A stretch of DNA of 64,000 bases from Tolypocladium sp. Sup5 PDA-1 (lineage: Eukaryota; Ascomycota; Sordariomycetes; Hypocreales; Ophiocordycipitaceae), in the NCBI GenBank assembly GCA_000750105.3, contig JPHH03000015.1, positions 248,001 through 312,000 of the forward strand, in the 5' to 3' direction. Both the position numbers and the translations under genes were made by a program. The notes under the pieces were generated by a model. It made no database searches, was not told where the DNA came from, and saw nothing but the letters and a program-made list of their open reading frames with translations. Position 1 is the stretch's first letter. Each line of letters opens with the position of its first letter. Of the stretch, positions 34,326-47,756 are shown one piece after another.

Positions 34326-37300
34326 CTACTGCCTATTCTTCAGCAAGCCCTGCAGATACGAGGCGAATCCCTTCTTATCCGTAGACGTCGTAAGCGACCT
34401 GAGGAACTCTCCGCCGTCAATACCCAGGCTTGGGAACAAGCCATTCTGCAGCTCCTGGATGAACATGTCTCCCGTCTTGGTATAGATCGTCTGCTCCAGG
34501 CTGGCAATCTCCGTCAACACCTGCTTCGTCTGCGCGTCTTGCGCCGGCCGGAAGCTTGGGTTGCGCATCACCTCCCAGCACACAGTGTGGAACCTATCGA
34601 TCATGAACCGATCGAATCCGGGAATGGCCGGGGTAGGGCTTCCACTCGGCGCGCTGGGGTTCTGTGCAATCGTCGCCACGTCGGGGCCGCCCCAGATGGC
34701 AGAGATTCGTGCCATTAGCGTAAAAGCAAGTCGGCTCGGACCAATGTTCCCATCCAGAGTCTTTGCTAGCTCAACAATGGACGAGATCATGGGTTCAAAA
34801 AAGCCCTGGTTCGCCTCGCTAATGAGCACGCCGTCCAGCCCATTGTTGAGAATGATTTGCAAGAACGAGAGGTACTCTCGCCGCAGCTCCGCCAACTGTA
34901 TTTCGTCGTCGGTCCCCGCGATAGGCTCGCTGAGGCCGCCAAAAATACGTTGCAGCAGTGGCGTCAGCAGCATGTTGAGCACTTCGTATATCTCGGACTT
35001 GAAGCCAAACACTACTTGGTCCAGAAGACGCAAGAACATGGCCATCTCGTCCTTGGACGAGCTCTGCGACAGCAATCCTTCGATCCACTGGGGAAGCTGA
35101 GGCAGCACGGCCGAGCCAAGGACGCCCAGCAGCTTGGAGAAGGAAGACCGGCAGGCCGTCCGGATCTCGGATGACGAGTTGAGCTGGTTCAGGGCAATAA
35201 GAATGGCCTCGGCTGCTCGCGAGAACTCGTCCGACACGGCCTTTTCCGGCGGGGCGTGGTGGGGAGAAGCAGACCCAGGCGTCCAGTCAGAAAACCCGTG
35301 GGACAGAGTGCCCAGGGCCATCACAATGTGATGGATTTGGAGGACAGCCTGGGCGTCGCCCGATTTTGCCCGGGGGAGATGCACCTCCATGTCCTGGAAA
35401 AGGGGGTCCAGGACGGAGCGAGCGTACAGGGCCTGCTTCTCGGCAGGGGTGCTCTGGGTCGACGAAATGCATCCGATGGCTTCGAAGAGGTACAGCTGGC
35501 TTGTGAACAAGGCATCGGCAGAGTGGTCCGATTCATCAGAGGACATGTCGTCGTCGGCGTCCTCGCCGGGCACCTCGGCCTTGATGGGCAACAGATCTCC
35601 AATCGACTGGATGACCGTCTCGGCCACGTTTCCAACTCGAGACCGCAGCTGCTTGATGAATCGGTGGAATAGGTACCACGACCGAGTCTTGATGCGCACA
35701 TGCTCGTGATGCACCAGCCGCACAAAGTTTTCCAAAACTTGAGGGATGTACTCGGGGTGGCTTTCGAAGATGACGCAGTACCGGACGCAAATCTCCATGT
35801 ACTGGAGCAGGATTGCCGGATGCGAGAAGCTGGCAATGCCTGGTCACCAGCGTCAGTTGCTTTCTCATAGTGTTGGCTGTGGGTTACTTACCGGATCCGA
35901 CCATCTTTTGCATCATCACAACTAGCCTCTCCGACGCCTCGCTCGACGGCTGGTTCTTGGTGCCAAGCCCGTGATTTGGCAGCGCAAGCTCACCGAAGAG
36001 GTACATCTCGTGCAGCGCAAGGTCAAGATCCCGCCAGTCCATATTCGAGCCTCGCTGGTCCAGGGTTTGAAAGGTCGTCGCCACCAAATTGCTGAGCATA
36101 TCCATATACAGAGGCTGGTCAATCGCGGCAATGGTCTTTTGCAGGTTCTGCAATTTTCTCCTGAGCTCCTGGAATTCCGCCTCGTCCGTCTGCTCGTCTT
36201 CGTTGCCCCACGTCGACGTCTCGTCATACCGCATCTTCCGTATGATGGCGTCGAGTATCGGGGCGAGCATGCTCGAGTAATCATGAGGTAGTCGCCCAAG
36301 CTTTCGCAGGAAGGTGAGAAGGTCGGTCAGGGCGGGTATCACGGTCGAGCAAACCTCGTCGTACTCGTCGGCGAAGAATCGCAAAAGGAAAGGCAGGAAG
36401 CCGTTGAGGTGCTGCTTGGCCCTGACTCGTGTCTCTTCGCTGATCGTAGCGTCGTCAAGGGCTTTAACGATGTCCGACGTGACGGTATTGACCAGCTTGG
36501 CAACCGCCTCGGCCAGATCGGTGTCGTATTTCGGTGTCCCCTTGAAATCGCTCAGGGACGGGCTGGCAATGAGCTGGCCCACGATCTCCTGCAAGCTGAG
36601 GAAGGAAATCATGTCCATCTTGTCCCCGGACCTCATCTTCTTGCCGCAAATCTCCGTCAAGGTGTCGATGGCGGTATCCCGGACCTTATCCTCGCCGCCG
36701 TGGTTGGTGCGGCCGACGACGGGCAGCAGCAAGTTGAGCATGTCCTGGCTGACGACCAAGGATATGTCCATCCAGCTAACCCACTTGCCGACGACCTTCA
36801 AGACTAGTTCCACGACCTGGTCGTTGTCTGCGTATCTCGAAAGCAGCACCTTCCAAGACTCGGCGACCTTGTGCATGTCTTGGGCGCGGAGCCGGTCTTT
36901 CAGCTCCGTGTTCCGCTTAGCATCGTTGCTCTCCCGCGCCAGGAGCATGTCGGCAATTTCGTCATGGATCGAAGACAGGACCCGCAGGTAAAGGAGGACA
37001 CCGGCAGCGTTGCCGGTGTTGGTAGACACGCCAGTGAGGTCCCAGAAGTCATCGAGGAAGCTCTGCCAGCCGTCCTGGTACAGGAAGACGAAGAGGTACG
37101 TCAGGGTCTGTGTGAGCTTGTTCTGCAGCGAGACGGGGTCGGGTTCCTGCTGGGCCTCGGGGCCGTATCCCTGGCGGACATACTGCAGCAACGTATATTT
37201 GAGATAGGCCAGACTCTCGCCATCGAGACCCTGCGTGTGGACGGCGTAGTTGACAACCTCGAGACACACCATGCGCACGACCTCGGAGGTCCGCGGCGTC

Positions 37301-37661
37301 CGAGCGAAGAGATTGGTGCATGCCTGCCAGCCTTGCGGGTTGGATCGGAGCTGGTTCAGGAACTCAAAGGCCTGCTCCTTGAGCGACTGGGTGGAGGTGG
37401 GATTCGACAGAATCTCGACGGCATTTTCGATCTGCGGGGAGCGGGGAGCCCAAGGTTAGCATGGGTATATATGACTCTTGCATCAGATGGGGCAAAGCGG
37501 CAGCCGCCTCGCAGGACATGTCGAATCGCGTGCAGCTGGGACGTGACATGACGTCTGGAGGCGGCATGGAAATGGCTGAGATGGCGGGGCAGCCAACGGT
37601 GGCGGGATGACGAGCATGGACGGGCAGGGCACGCGGCTGTCGGACGTACCTGAGCCTCCAT
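34326..37661 (-). CDS. LOS1: Exportin-T, tRNA nuclear export receptor
   Basis: Three exons were deduced: 37661-37650 (MEAQ), 37431-35892 and 35839-34326, giving 1021 residues, the usual exportin-T length. Exportin-T binds mature tRNA and Ran-GTP and carries tRNA out of the nucleus. Helical HEAT repeats fill the protein. Visible family blocks include SLKEQAFEFLNQLRSNPQGWQ, YLKYTLLQYVRQGYG, LTYLFVFLYQDGWQSFLDDF near the N terminus, and HPAILLQYMEICVRYCVIF...HEHVRIKTRSWYLFHRFIKQLR in the second half. The intron at 35840-35891 joins GSG to IASFSH in frame. The four-residue first exon is inferred from a canonical gtacgt donor and a cag acceptor just before IENAVEIL. Confidence 0.92.
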
Positions 37662-40600
37662 CCTCGATGGAGTATTGGCACGATGGCCAAGGGCAGAGGG
37701 GGAGAGAGTGCGTCAAGGAGCGAAAGCTGCTATAATTCCGGCAGCCCTGTGGACGCAGCATCCAGCATAGTTGTTGGGTTGGGCGACGACAAGGCTACCG
37801 TGGAGTCATGCCTGGGCCAGAGGGGGGCGGACCTTCGGGGCTGGGCCAGGCAGAGGCGCCTCGGTGTCGGTTCGTAGGGAAGGCGAGGGGTCGGATCGCC
37901 AGCTGCTGTCGCCAGGTGTCTTGCTTGGCTCGACGATGGCTTCTCGTGGCGGTGCGTTTGCGTCTTTAACTGCCCGTTTCCAAAAGTCGGTGCGAGTTCT
38001 CGCGTGCCGATGTGGGGTGCTTTTTGTCTTGGTGTTCAGCGGCAGATGTTCGGGCAAATACAGCCTTCAAGTTGTGCGCAGCGAGGGTCTACTGTGTGGC
38101 TCTCTGTGATTCTCACACCCTGCACAGTACAGCTCAGGGCGCCAACACCGACGACTTCACCATGTTTACTTGGACTACATTACTCGCAAGGGGACCAGGT
38201 TCACATGGCGTCCGGAGCCATCAGTCTAGCCCTAGTGAATTATTTTTCGCTTCTTCCAGCTGCGCCTGGCCTGACATCCAGGTACCAGATGATGCCTCCC
38301 CGCCCATTTTAGCAGTTGTTCTAGGGTGTACACACAGCACCACAGCAACCGAGACATCAATGCTTTATTCCGCGGTTCTCTTTGGAGCGGAAGTTGAACC
38401 GCAATCGGCATGTGGCTAGAGACTTCTCTGAACGCGTTCAAACACCACTCGCAGCGGCTCAAGGGTCCAACAGTCCAACGGTGGAAGCAGGCTGCCGCAG
38501 CGGCAGGCATGTGCTTCATGCAGCATGAACCGACGTGTATGCATGTGAATCTGCCGGTTCAGCAGCTCCAAGCCGGAGCAGGCGCGATCGAAATGAGGAT
38601 ATCCGATATCCCCCGCCCGACGTTGGAACAATTCTCCATGATGCCATGGGCGTATATTGACGCGTCGATATTAGGTCCGTCGTCGGAGCGAGCTGAAGAC
38701 TCGTTTGCGTCGACCGTGGGTCTACACAACGTGCTGCGCCTGGTATTCGTTCCAGAGCATCACGAGCTACCGGAGCATATGTGGTACGTTGCAGCACATG
38801 CCTACGATGTCACTCTAGAACGTTGGTATTTTCATGCCATATGAACCGAGCAGCATGGAATCGAGCGGTTCGGCGCATTCGTAGACTGGGACAACTCGAC
38901 AGCTCGACGCGACAGCCATGAGCTCGGAGCTGACGCAGCATTCTGGACGACTTAGCTTGGAGTCGTTAGAGATGACTGACCGTACGTCAGATCGGCGGAT
39001 TTGGAACTCGGCGTGGCATGTGTTTTAGCCTGAGACACGACCCGTCAGTTTGGACCGGCTTCTGGGAATCGCGCCGACGCACGCGACTCGGATGCCCATC
39101 CGAAGAGTGAGGTGTTTCCGGTCGTAGGAATGCTGTGGTCCAGCAAGGACACACAGAGAATGAAGACCGCGATGATGCAGAGTTGATGGGTTCAAGAGAC
39201 GAACAAGCAGCCGGAATCATCCCGCAGCAGAGTTGACAAGAGGGTCTTGAAAGGATTAACAAATAGGGAAAACCTTGCTGGATCTGGATCTCGATGTTAC
39301 CGCAATACGAAGCAGTTGCCGTCGCGATCGTGTCTTCAATAACAGAAACTCGCGCTGGCGCGGAACCTCAAATATCCACTCCTGCGGTTGAATCTCCGGG
39401 GCCCGATCATCCACATTGTTGGAGCCCACCGCGGCCTATTAAAAGCTTTCATCTCTTCTGATCTCGCACGGAAAAAATGACCGTCATTTCTCCTTTTGCG
39501 GGGGTCGTCGACGGGCCCCTGTTAGCCCGTGATTCGGCAGGTGGAGCGCAAAGAAAAGGCTCATCGATGGGCCCGTCGCCGGTCGTGGAATGTGGCATGG
39601 CTCCCGAGCTTGAATCTTACGATACGAAGTCTAGAGACGCGGAAGACCCAATGTGGTTATATGCCCTTTTAAGGAGCTACTAGACTGCAGGATTCGGTCG
39701 TTAAGTGGGTGGTTTAGAAGATGACAATGCCGGGCTATGTCCTCCGTAGATACATTTCGTACCTTTGCAACAACAGGCACGAGAACCAGTTGTCAGATGG
39801 AGCCCGTCGGTGTGGCATCCCTGCAAGGCGCATTGTTCGTTGCGGCCTGATGCAAACGTTCCCTGGGCTTGGCCGATGCGGAACTCGCTGAAGAGTGGCA
39901 CAAGAGGCGGGCCCGCGTGGGTTGTCAAGAAGCTTGTTCTCAGACACGACATTGGACACCGGGAGCCCTGATCGCACGGTGCAAGGGGCCGCCGTGCGTC
40001 GCACAGAAGAGTCTCTGCCCTTTGCAGGCTGCAATAATGTCTCAGGCTGTGGCACAGCCAGCGCACGGGAAGCGCAGCGCTTCGTGTGCCCCCGGACTCA
40101 AGCTCGCCATTGGCGCAAGGCGACGTCATGCGGACGAGCACGCCCGGCCTGGACGTGGTGATCTGCCATGGTGCGACGCTGTAAACGCACGGCGACAGCA
40201 CCCGACAGGACGAGGCCAGGGCATCGCAGCAAGAGATTGGACGAATGTCAAGAACCAGTCTCCTGGGTTGCGCCCAGCGCGACGCGTAGACGCGATTATC
40301 CGTGGGGGCTGCGCCACGAGAAGTGAGCTGGCGGCAAGGCTGTGCAGCTGGCAGCGCTCTCCTTTTCCTCACCGTCTCCACGGTTCGGACCAACTATTGG
40401 GTCGCAACTCGTAGGACGGTGAGGGCCATCTTTCATCTTCCTTCACCACGATGCAACCGCACCTTTCTGGAAGAGTCAGGGCCACTCCCATTCCCCTGCC
40501 CTGGGCTGGAGGGCATAGCCCGAAGTCGTGGCCAGCTTATTGCAGCCCTCACCTAATCAAGCAGTTGGACGGCTCCCTGTGTGCATGGACCAGCGGAGAC

Positions 40601-43013
40601 GGACACGTTTGTTGGTGGTTCCGGCTGCTATATCTGGTCTGGGGCGATGCGTTTGATTGAAGTCGACGCCTCGACCAGCTTCTAGTCATACGTACCAGGC
40701 CGCGGCCCCTATATTGCAGTTTTGCCACCTTCCAGGGGGTGGTTCAGCAGAGCGGCAGAGCCTGGCTTTCATCTCCGCGGTCAGCCAAACGGAGCATTGC
40801 GTCGGTGTCTGAAGGGAAGAAAGGTAGCACGAACAGCAATAAGGTAGGCGGCCGCGGAGAAGGCGTGTGATCCTTTAACTTTCAGCCAGTTGCCTGCGCC
40901 AAACAATGGTTTGTCCGCTGTTTGGCTGTACTACCCCCATCCCTCGGCGCCAAGTGCCAAGTGGTTGGAAGGGATGCTTGCAAACTGCTCGAATAGGCAA
41001 ATAGGAGGCACGGAAGTGCGAGAGCGACAATAGCGCACAAGGGCAGGCAGATTGGTTGGCTGAGAGGACGCAACGTCTGATCCGTAGAAGCTGTCGGGCT
41101 CCAATGGGGGGTGGGGAGGACGATCTGTACCTGCATTAGCGCAGGGTGGGAGGAACCTCAGCCTCAGGTACCATTCCCCTTTGCGCCGTCGAGTGGGCTT
41201 TGTTGTGCAAGCGGCGGTTACGGAGTAGGTACTACGGATGCACGTCTCTGCCAATGTGCATGGGTGCATTGTGGCAGTACGAGTAACTCCGTACGGACTA
41301 CTCCGTACTTGTACTCGTATGCATTGTGCATTAAGCCACCCAATCACCGTCATGACGTCCAAGGCTCCGCCATTGTTTCGGTTTGTCGCTCAACAAGAGT
41401 CGACGCACCGGCCAGCGGCATATCTTGTTAGCAGCGCCTGTCCTCCAGCACTGTGCTCTCTGTGCTCTCACTGCCCTGTGTGGTAATGTATTTGCGACCA
41501 GGTGTGCCCCGAAGCCAGATACAGTGCTCGTTTTCGAGGGCATCGCGTTTCCAGAGAGAACACCTTGGTCAGAGTAGAGAGAAAAGACAAGATGCCGTGC
41601 GAGGGCAAGAGTGTGTACGAGTAAGCGTGAGGTAGCTCCTTCCCTGAGCTGGACGGACCGCACGCTATTTTCTGCGACATCCCGCTGGCCTTTCCTTCCT
41701 TCTACAGAGCCATCGCGAGACAGTGTCTGCGAGAAAGTGAGACCGTCGTCAGCCACTGCCGCCAGACACAAGAAGAGACACGGACACCTGCAGAGCCTCC
41801 TGCTGGGCTATTCTGGAGGTAGTCCGTACAGTGCAGACAGTCTGCTGCCGCGCTCGCGCACTCATCACCTCCATCTCCATGCAGTGGATGCAACGCAACG
41901 CCCGCCATTGACCCGGGCACCGAGCTGCGACGAGTCCCTTCATGAACTATGAACGCGACAACCGTGTGCTGTAGCCTACGGAGTACCTCCTTCGTGCGTA
42001 TCCCTTCATCATTCAATTTCTCTTCTTTTTTTACATCCTCATCCCCCCCCTTCGACCCAGCATCCCTGGTCCAGCAAACAGCGGAGAACTACGGAGTAGC
42101 ACGGCCGAGTCCGGCCCCCGCCATCGGTGGCTCTCTCGTCCAAACAAGCATCGGACTGGCATGTTTCGCGGCCTTTGGAGAGATCCAACCGAGATTGAGT
42201 GAGACGAACCAACCACCAACCACGACGTCTTCGCACGAGAATGGAAGCGCCAGTGAGCTGGATTCCATCACCGATGCCCTACGCGCGCGCTGCTGAGCTG
42301 GCTGGCTGGCTCAGGATCCAAATTTGGCCGCCGAAGGCATTTAGCGATGCGCGCCAGTGCGACGGCAACGAGCCAGCCAGCCAGTGGCTGCAGCGCTCTC
42401 TGCATGACCACCTTCCACTGTTTGCCGGGATTGTAGCGCACAGTGCCACGAGGAATGCCGTTCGGCGCTGGCTGGAGGCACTTCTGGGATTGTGGATGCA
42501 TGGGATATGACATGGACATGGGGGCCAGGGACTGAGCTGTGCCGTGGTTGAGCGCACAGAGAGGGCGAGTCTCGAGGAGATGGCCACTCCACAGTGGTAC
42601 AGGACGTTGGTGTACAGAGCACGACACCATTGGAGAGGTGGCGCGCGACCCATCAAAAAACCTCCACCGACGCGCCCCTGGATTAGCGTCCATGGAGGAG
42701 CCAGCCGCCGCGCAATTTCCCGGGGCAACCGACGACGACGAAGGGCCCGGACACCAGGAGAGGAGAGCGGAGGAGGAGGAGGAGACGTTGCTTCGGCTGC
42801 GTGGTATTAATATCCTGCCATCCTCCGCCTTGGCTTCGCTTTTTTCTTCTCTCCTCTTTCCTTCCTCAGCCAAATAAGCCAACTTCACAAGCACGTCTTT
42901 TGACTCGTCTTGACTTCGGTCGTCCATTCTTTCAACAACACTCCAGCAAGCTCACGCTTTCGTCACTCTTTAATTCACCCTCCGTTCTTTACGAACCACC
43001 AACCGTCTTCAAG
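37662..43013. other. 5.35 kb gene-poor region
   Basis: Largest gap in the window. The longest frames, such as 38410-38844 (plus, 144 codons), match no family I know and lack splice support. Copies of TACGGAGTA or its complement occur at 41219, 41285, 41297, 41977 and 42089. The pyrimidine-rich tract at about 42834-42870 fits the promoter or leader of the next gene. No transposon ends were recognised. Confidence 0.4.
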
Positions 43014-43833
43014 ATGCGTTTCTCCACCGTTGCTCTGATGGCCGGCTCGGCCCTGGCCGATGTGTCTACCGACTACACCACCCAGCAGGTCACCATCACC
43101 GCCTGCCCCGAGTCTGTCACCAACTGCCCGGCCAAGTCCCTGACCACCAGCGTCGTCAGCAGCGTCATCCCCCTGACGACCTCGACCGTCTACACCACCA
43201 AGGTCCACACCATCACCTCGTGCGCTGCCACCGTCACCAACTGCCCGGCTCACAGCACCATCGTCTCCACCGAGACCATCGCCGTGTCGACCACTGTCTG
43301 CCCGGTTGTTCCCACCTCCAGCCACTGGGCCAACAGCACCGCCGCTGTTCCTACCGGCCCCTGCGGCGGCAAGCCTTGCCCCCCTGCCACCAGCGTTGCT
43401 GTCCCTACCAGCGTTGTTGTCCCTACCGGCGGCAAGAGCCAGACCGCTGTCCTGCCCACCACTAAGGCCCCGGCCCCTGTCTGCCCTGGCACCACCGTCA
43501 CTGCTATCACCAAGAGCTACACCACCGTTCTCACCTCGGTTGAGTACTCGACCATGCAGGTCCCTTGCCCTACCGTCCCCACCAAGGGCCCCAGCGGCAC
43601 TGTCACCCCTCCCGTTGTCACCGCTCCCCCTGCTGGTAACTCTACGTAAGTCGACTTGTCCCGCTTGAAACTTGGCTTTGGCAGAAAAAGCAAGTGTATG
43701 AAACTACAAATACGCTAACACCCTTTACAGCAAGCCAGTCAACCCTCCCCCGGTCACTGCTGGCGCTGCTTCCTTCGCCGGCTCTGCCCTCTTCGCCGCT
43801 GCCGCCGGTGTCGCCGCTTTCGTCTTCGCTTAA
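43014..43833 (+). CDS. GPI-anchored Ser/Thr-rich cell-wall protein
   Basis: Exon 1 is 43014-43645 and exon 2 is 43731-43833, joined over gtaagt...gctaac...cag, giving 244 residues. It has a short signal peptide (MRFSTVALMAGSALA). A Thr/Val/Ser-rich mature part follows with repeated cysteine units of the form T-I-T-x-C-x4-V-T-N-C-P-A (two near the N terminus) and then CPVV, CGGKPC, CPGTTV and PCPTVP. The C terminus has a small-residue omega region and the hydrophobic tail SFAGSALFAAAAGVAAFVFA, typical of GPI attachment. It is probably cross-linked to wall glucan, resembling the CCG-6/CCW14-like wall proteins of Sordariomycetes. Codons are almost all C-ended, which suggests high expression. Confidence 0.85.
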
Positions 43834-46800
43834 ATATTTTCTTTCGACTACATAAGTTGAAGCCTGAAGGCTACGGCAACATTTTTACGACACGCATTAT
43901 ATCTCGGGGTCTTTGTTGGACATGTACAGAGTTTAACCTAGTCCTGAATATTACTAGCATTTTTGACGGCAAGAGCAAGAGAAGCATGCAAAAAGGGTCA
44001 ATTCGATGTACTTAATATTCTAATTGTATTGGGGTGGGCGTTCGGGGGCGGTGACTCCTGTGGCAGGGGCGCCGACCTGGATGTCTGGCTTTTTGAACAC
44101 AACCTTTTTTCGGACCCAATGTTGACGAGACTGACGAAGATGTTGTGTGAGGCTCACGCTGCTGCCCCTTGCAGTACCGTAAAGAGCCTCGGTCAACTCC
44201 AAGATCAAACTCCGGGGGGGGGGACAAAGTGGCGGGGAGTTGTCGAAACCCCCATAGCAAACAACACAGCCATGACCAGGTTCGGCCCTGGCAAACGTTC
44301 ATTTCGGCTGTGGGCTTCTTACGCCACGTGCGGCATAGCCCTTGGGACTATCCGCCACACGCCAGGGGGGGGAGGACATGCCCCTTGTCCCAGCGGAAAT
44401 TACACCGAAGGGCGATGACGCGGGGTGATTGGCGGAAGAAGAGACGACACGGCGAATCAGAGAGCGAGGCAGGGAGCATGGTTTATTTGGTGTACGGAGT
44501 ACATAAGCTCTCACGTTTGTGCATGAGTGAATAATTTCGTGCACAGTGGACTACTCGTATTGATGACAGCTGTGTCGTGGAGAAGCAATGTTAGGATACG
44601 AGGTGATGAAGACTTGCTGGATTGGTGGAGTGGGAGATCGGCGAGGGCTTATTTCGGCGGATGCTCTTCTTCAAGCTTGAGTCTTTGATGCTGACGTTGA
44701 CGCTGGGGCTGGGGATGTGAATCAAGGGCAGCGCTGGATCATGACTCTCGACCGACGAGAGGACGTTGTGGTTCAGCAACTCCACGGCCCCGTTCAAACC
44801 AAGGCCCATTGACGTCTCGATGATGCAAGATGGCAAGGAAGCCAAAACACGCAGCATTTTCGCAACCTTGTTTCGTTTCGTTTCGTTTCGTTTCTAGTCA
44901 GGTCGGCTTGGGCGGTTACAGTTCAAACAAGCTCGGCCGACGTTGTCTCACAACCGCGGGTGTGTTTGATGTGTACCAACCTTGTTGACCCACGATCGTC
45001 GTGCTTGTGCGCCGCGCCGCGTGTCGCGGAAAGTCTCACGGCAGCCTGGCCAGTCTGGATGACGGGTACTTTGTGCGGAGGTATTTCGCTCACGCTCACA
45101 GTGCAGCTTACGGAGTAGGTTTTGGGTTTGTTTGTCGCACGGGGGAGAATGAGGTCATGGAGGAGGGCCGTGCCGGGTGGTGCGACGGAGGGATCTGTGG
45201 CCAACAAAGTTTATCATATCCGTAGGTGGTCCATCTGCGGCTGTGGGTTTTCTTGGTTTCGTCTTTGCGCTGGGGCGGTGCGGTGAGTCAAGTGTTCCTG
45301 TGCTCCTTGGCTCCTTCCCCACACCGATGTCGACAATGACTGATCCCGTGATCTCGATTTGCCTTCGTCACGCCTCTGTCTTATTGACCATGGCAGGAGG
45401 TCTTTGACTTCTTTTCACTGACGAAGTCGTCAACATCCTTGTTTGTTATCCTGGAGATGCCGCATCAAGTGACAAGCAGGACATGGTTCAACCCGACTCG
45501 TCGACATGTCGAGACTGGCAATCGTCAATTCCTTGCCGTTGCGACCAGAGCAGGTTTGCCTCCCTAAGTTTTCCCGGGCCGCAACTTTTCAATTCCCGAG
45601 TGGGCTGCAGTGCAGTCTCTATTCCCCTTGGACCCCCTGGCGAATGCTGAATCGGACGAGGCTGCCGAGAGTTTTGTGGCTGTTCTTCAAGCGGTTGTTT
45701 CGACGTCGAGGGATCGCAGGCGACATCGTCGAGATCGTTGCGCCCGGCAGAACGGCTCACCTGGAGGCCCATGTAGCGCGGTGACTTGCTATGGCAACGG
45801 GTTTTCAACCGTTGCTGGACTCCCACCCGTCGTGCGGATCATCGACACCAATCAAGTGTGTTGGGCTGTCGCTGGAGCGTCCGATTTCGCGCACGCTCGC
45901 AGGTGCTTGACCACGCCATTGTCCATTGACTTGAGAAACATGTTCAGTCGTCATGTTCGACGATATTGCTTGAGACAATAATCTCTCATCTCAAATGAAC
46001 ACATCCCAAGGGATCAGGGCCTTGTCAGCGACATCGATGCATATCCACCGTTGGCCCGGATGGATGGAACAAGCAAGCCAAGCCACGAGGACCGCTTCAG
46101 TCGGTGAGACTGCCGACATGTACGGAGGCAGCGGGACGGCATCTGACCTTGACGCGTGGAGAAGCTTAAATAAGTTCGCAGGCCTGCAGCCCGGCTCGAC
46201 GGTCCCATCCCCGTGACCTCAAGTACTCGACGATTCCGCGACGACACGGCCTGCCCAGATGTTGCTCCTGCGGGCCATGGGACCTGCGCAATGTGGGCGG
46301 AGTTGCTAATCCTTCTGCTTGGTACGAAGTACGGGAGGGTATATCGGAGGTGCGTCGGCGGAGGGATTTGCCTGCGTGCTGGACCCTAAAATCTTGGGAA
46401 TGGATCGACAACAAAGGGTGAGAGCTTCTGGAAGCCACAGAGTTCTGAGTGCTCATCGTCCTAGTTTGGATGGAGGATATCCCGCGGCATCGAAGGTACA
46501 TTTATCGTGGTCGACGTGGAGCGGCAGGAGTGAGAGAAGCAGCGAAGACGAGCCGTCCGGTGGTGGCCTTTTGTTTCTCAATCTACGAAGGGTCGTACTT
46601 CGGATAACGACGCTCCAAGGCATTTAACTGATTTTTCTTCCTTGGGGTAAGCCAGTCTACCTCGTATGACACTGGCAACGGCAGACTCATCAATCCTCAA
46701 CGCAGGCAAAGTCGTCCAACAGTTTGGCAACAGCGGCTGACAGATGATAGGCGCACACTTTGTCATCAGCGCGCGCGTGGCTGCTATGGCCCTCCACGTG

Positions 46801-47756
46801 TCGCCCTTGCTGACAGGGAGGGCGAGACACGAATGCCACTGCGCCTCACCTTATCGTGTTTAGGCTCATTTGGCCCGAGGTGTCTAATTGCGCATGCTTC
46901 CTAATTCTGGCGTCAGGACTGCAGGCAACCGTCCCTGCATTCGCACTCGCGGCGTGTCGAGCTGACTGATGGCATCAACAAGCGTCAAGATGGGCTGAGG
47001 ATGCCAGACATTCGGGTCCGAGGGTGGGGCCGGCTCTTCCCCATTTCGCACTCGCTCTCGGCTTCGCTTCGCATCCTTGAGCGTGAGAGTCTCAGGAGTC
47101 AGAACCAACATGCTTTGGCTCAACAGGCCAACCACAGCCTCCAGACTCGCTGAGCCGCATGGCGCCGCACCTTGACGGACCCGCGCTCATTGGCCCGTGA
47201 TTGGGGTAGGGCTGGCACAATCAATCTCACCCGCCTTGGACCCTGCGACTAGCAAGGCTCGCTCTCCACGGTCAGACGGCAGGATTCGCAAGTGCGAGCT
47301 TCGAAGCTGCGAACCCGAAACAATGATGACGAGGATTTCCCCCCAATCTCACTCCTCCCGAGTCCGAGAGGGCCCGACCTGAGGGAGTGGGAAGTGAGAA
47401 GTTGTTGCTGTGAGACGCGATGCGTCCAACGGAGGCAGAGGCAGCCGTCCTTGGCATAGGTATTTGAAGACGACCTAGCCCACAACTTGAGGCGATTCTG
47501 GGACCACCATGAGCAAGACTCGACAGCTCGGTTCAAAAAAGCTTCTCCGTCTTCGATCGGACAACTGCACCCTACCTTATCTTGCCCGCCTGCCTTGCCC
47601 TGTTCGTCTTCCGCGTATATTACCGGCGCCACCGAGTATAGACTTGAGTCTCCCGTCGTCACAGGACCAGCTTGGGTAGCACTCCAGCCCTACGACTCGG
47701 GTCATCTCTAGCGACAACACACCCAGCCCAACCACACACAGAAAGCCACCGCCACA
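43834..47756. other. 3.9 kb intergenic region
   Basis: Downstream of the wall-protein gene and upstream of the RTA1-like gene. It holds a (TTTCG)4 repeat at 44871-44894 and TACGGAGTA copies at 44493 and 45109. A minus-strand frame at 44591-44857 (about 88 codons) has no recognisable domain. No gene is supported. Confidence 0.4.
44871..44894. repeat. (TTTCG)4 pentanucleotide microsatellite
   Basis: Four tandem TTTCG units plus a trailing TTTC in intergenic DNA. Confidence 0.9.

Noticed and set aside
38410..38844. 144-codon plus-strand frame
   Set aside because: No recognisable domain, splice signals or promoter context; kept only as part of the gap description.
41219..45118. Transposon terminal repeats made of the TACGGAGTA motifs
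   Set aside because: Copies are single short motifs without paired longer repeats or coding content between them.
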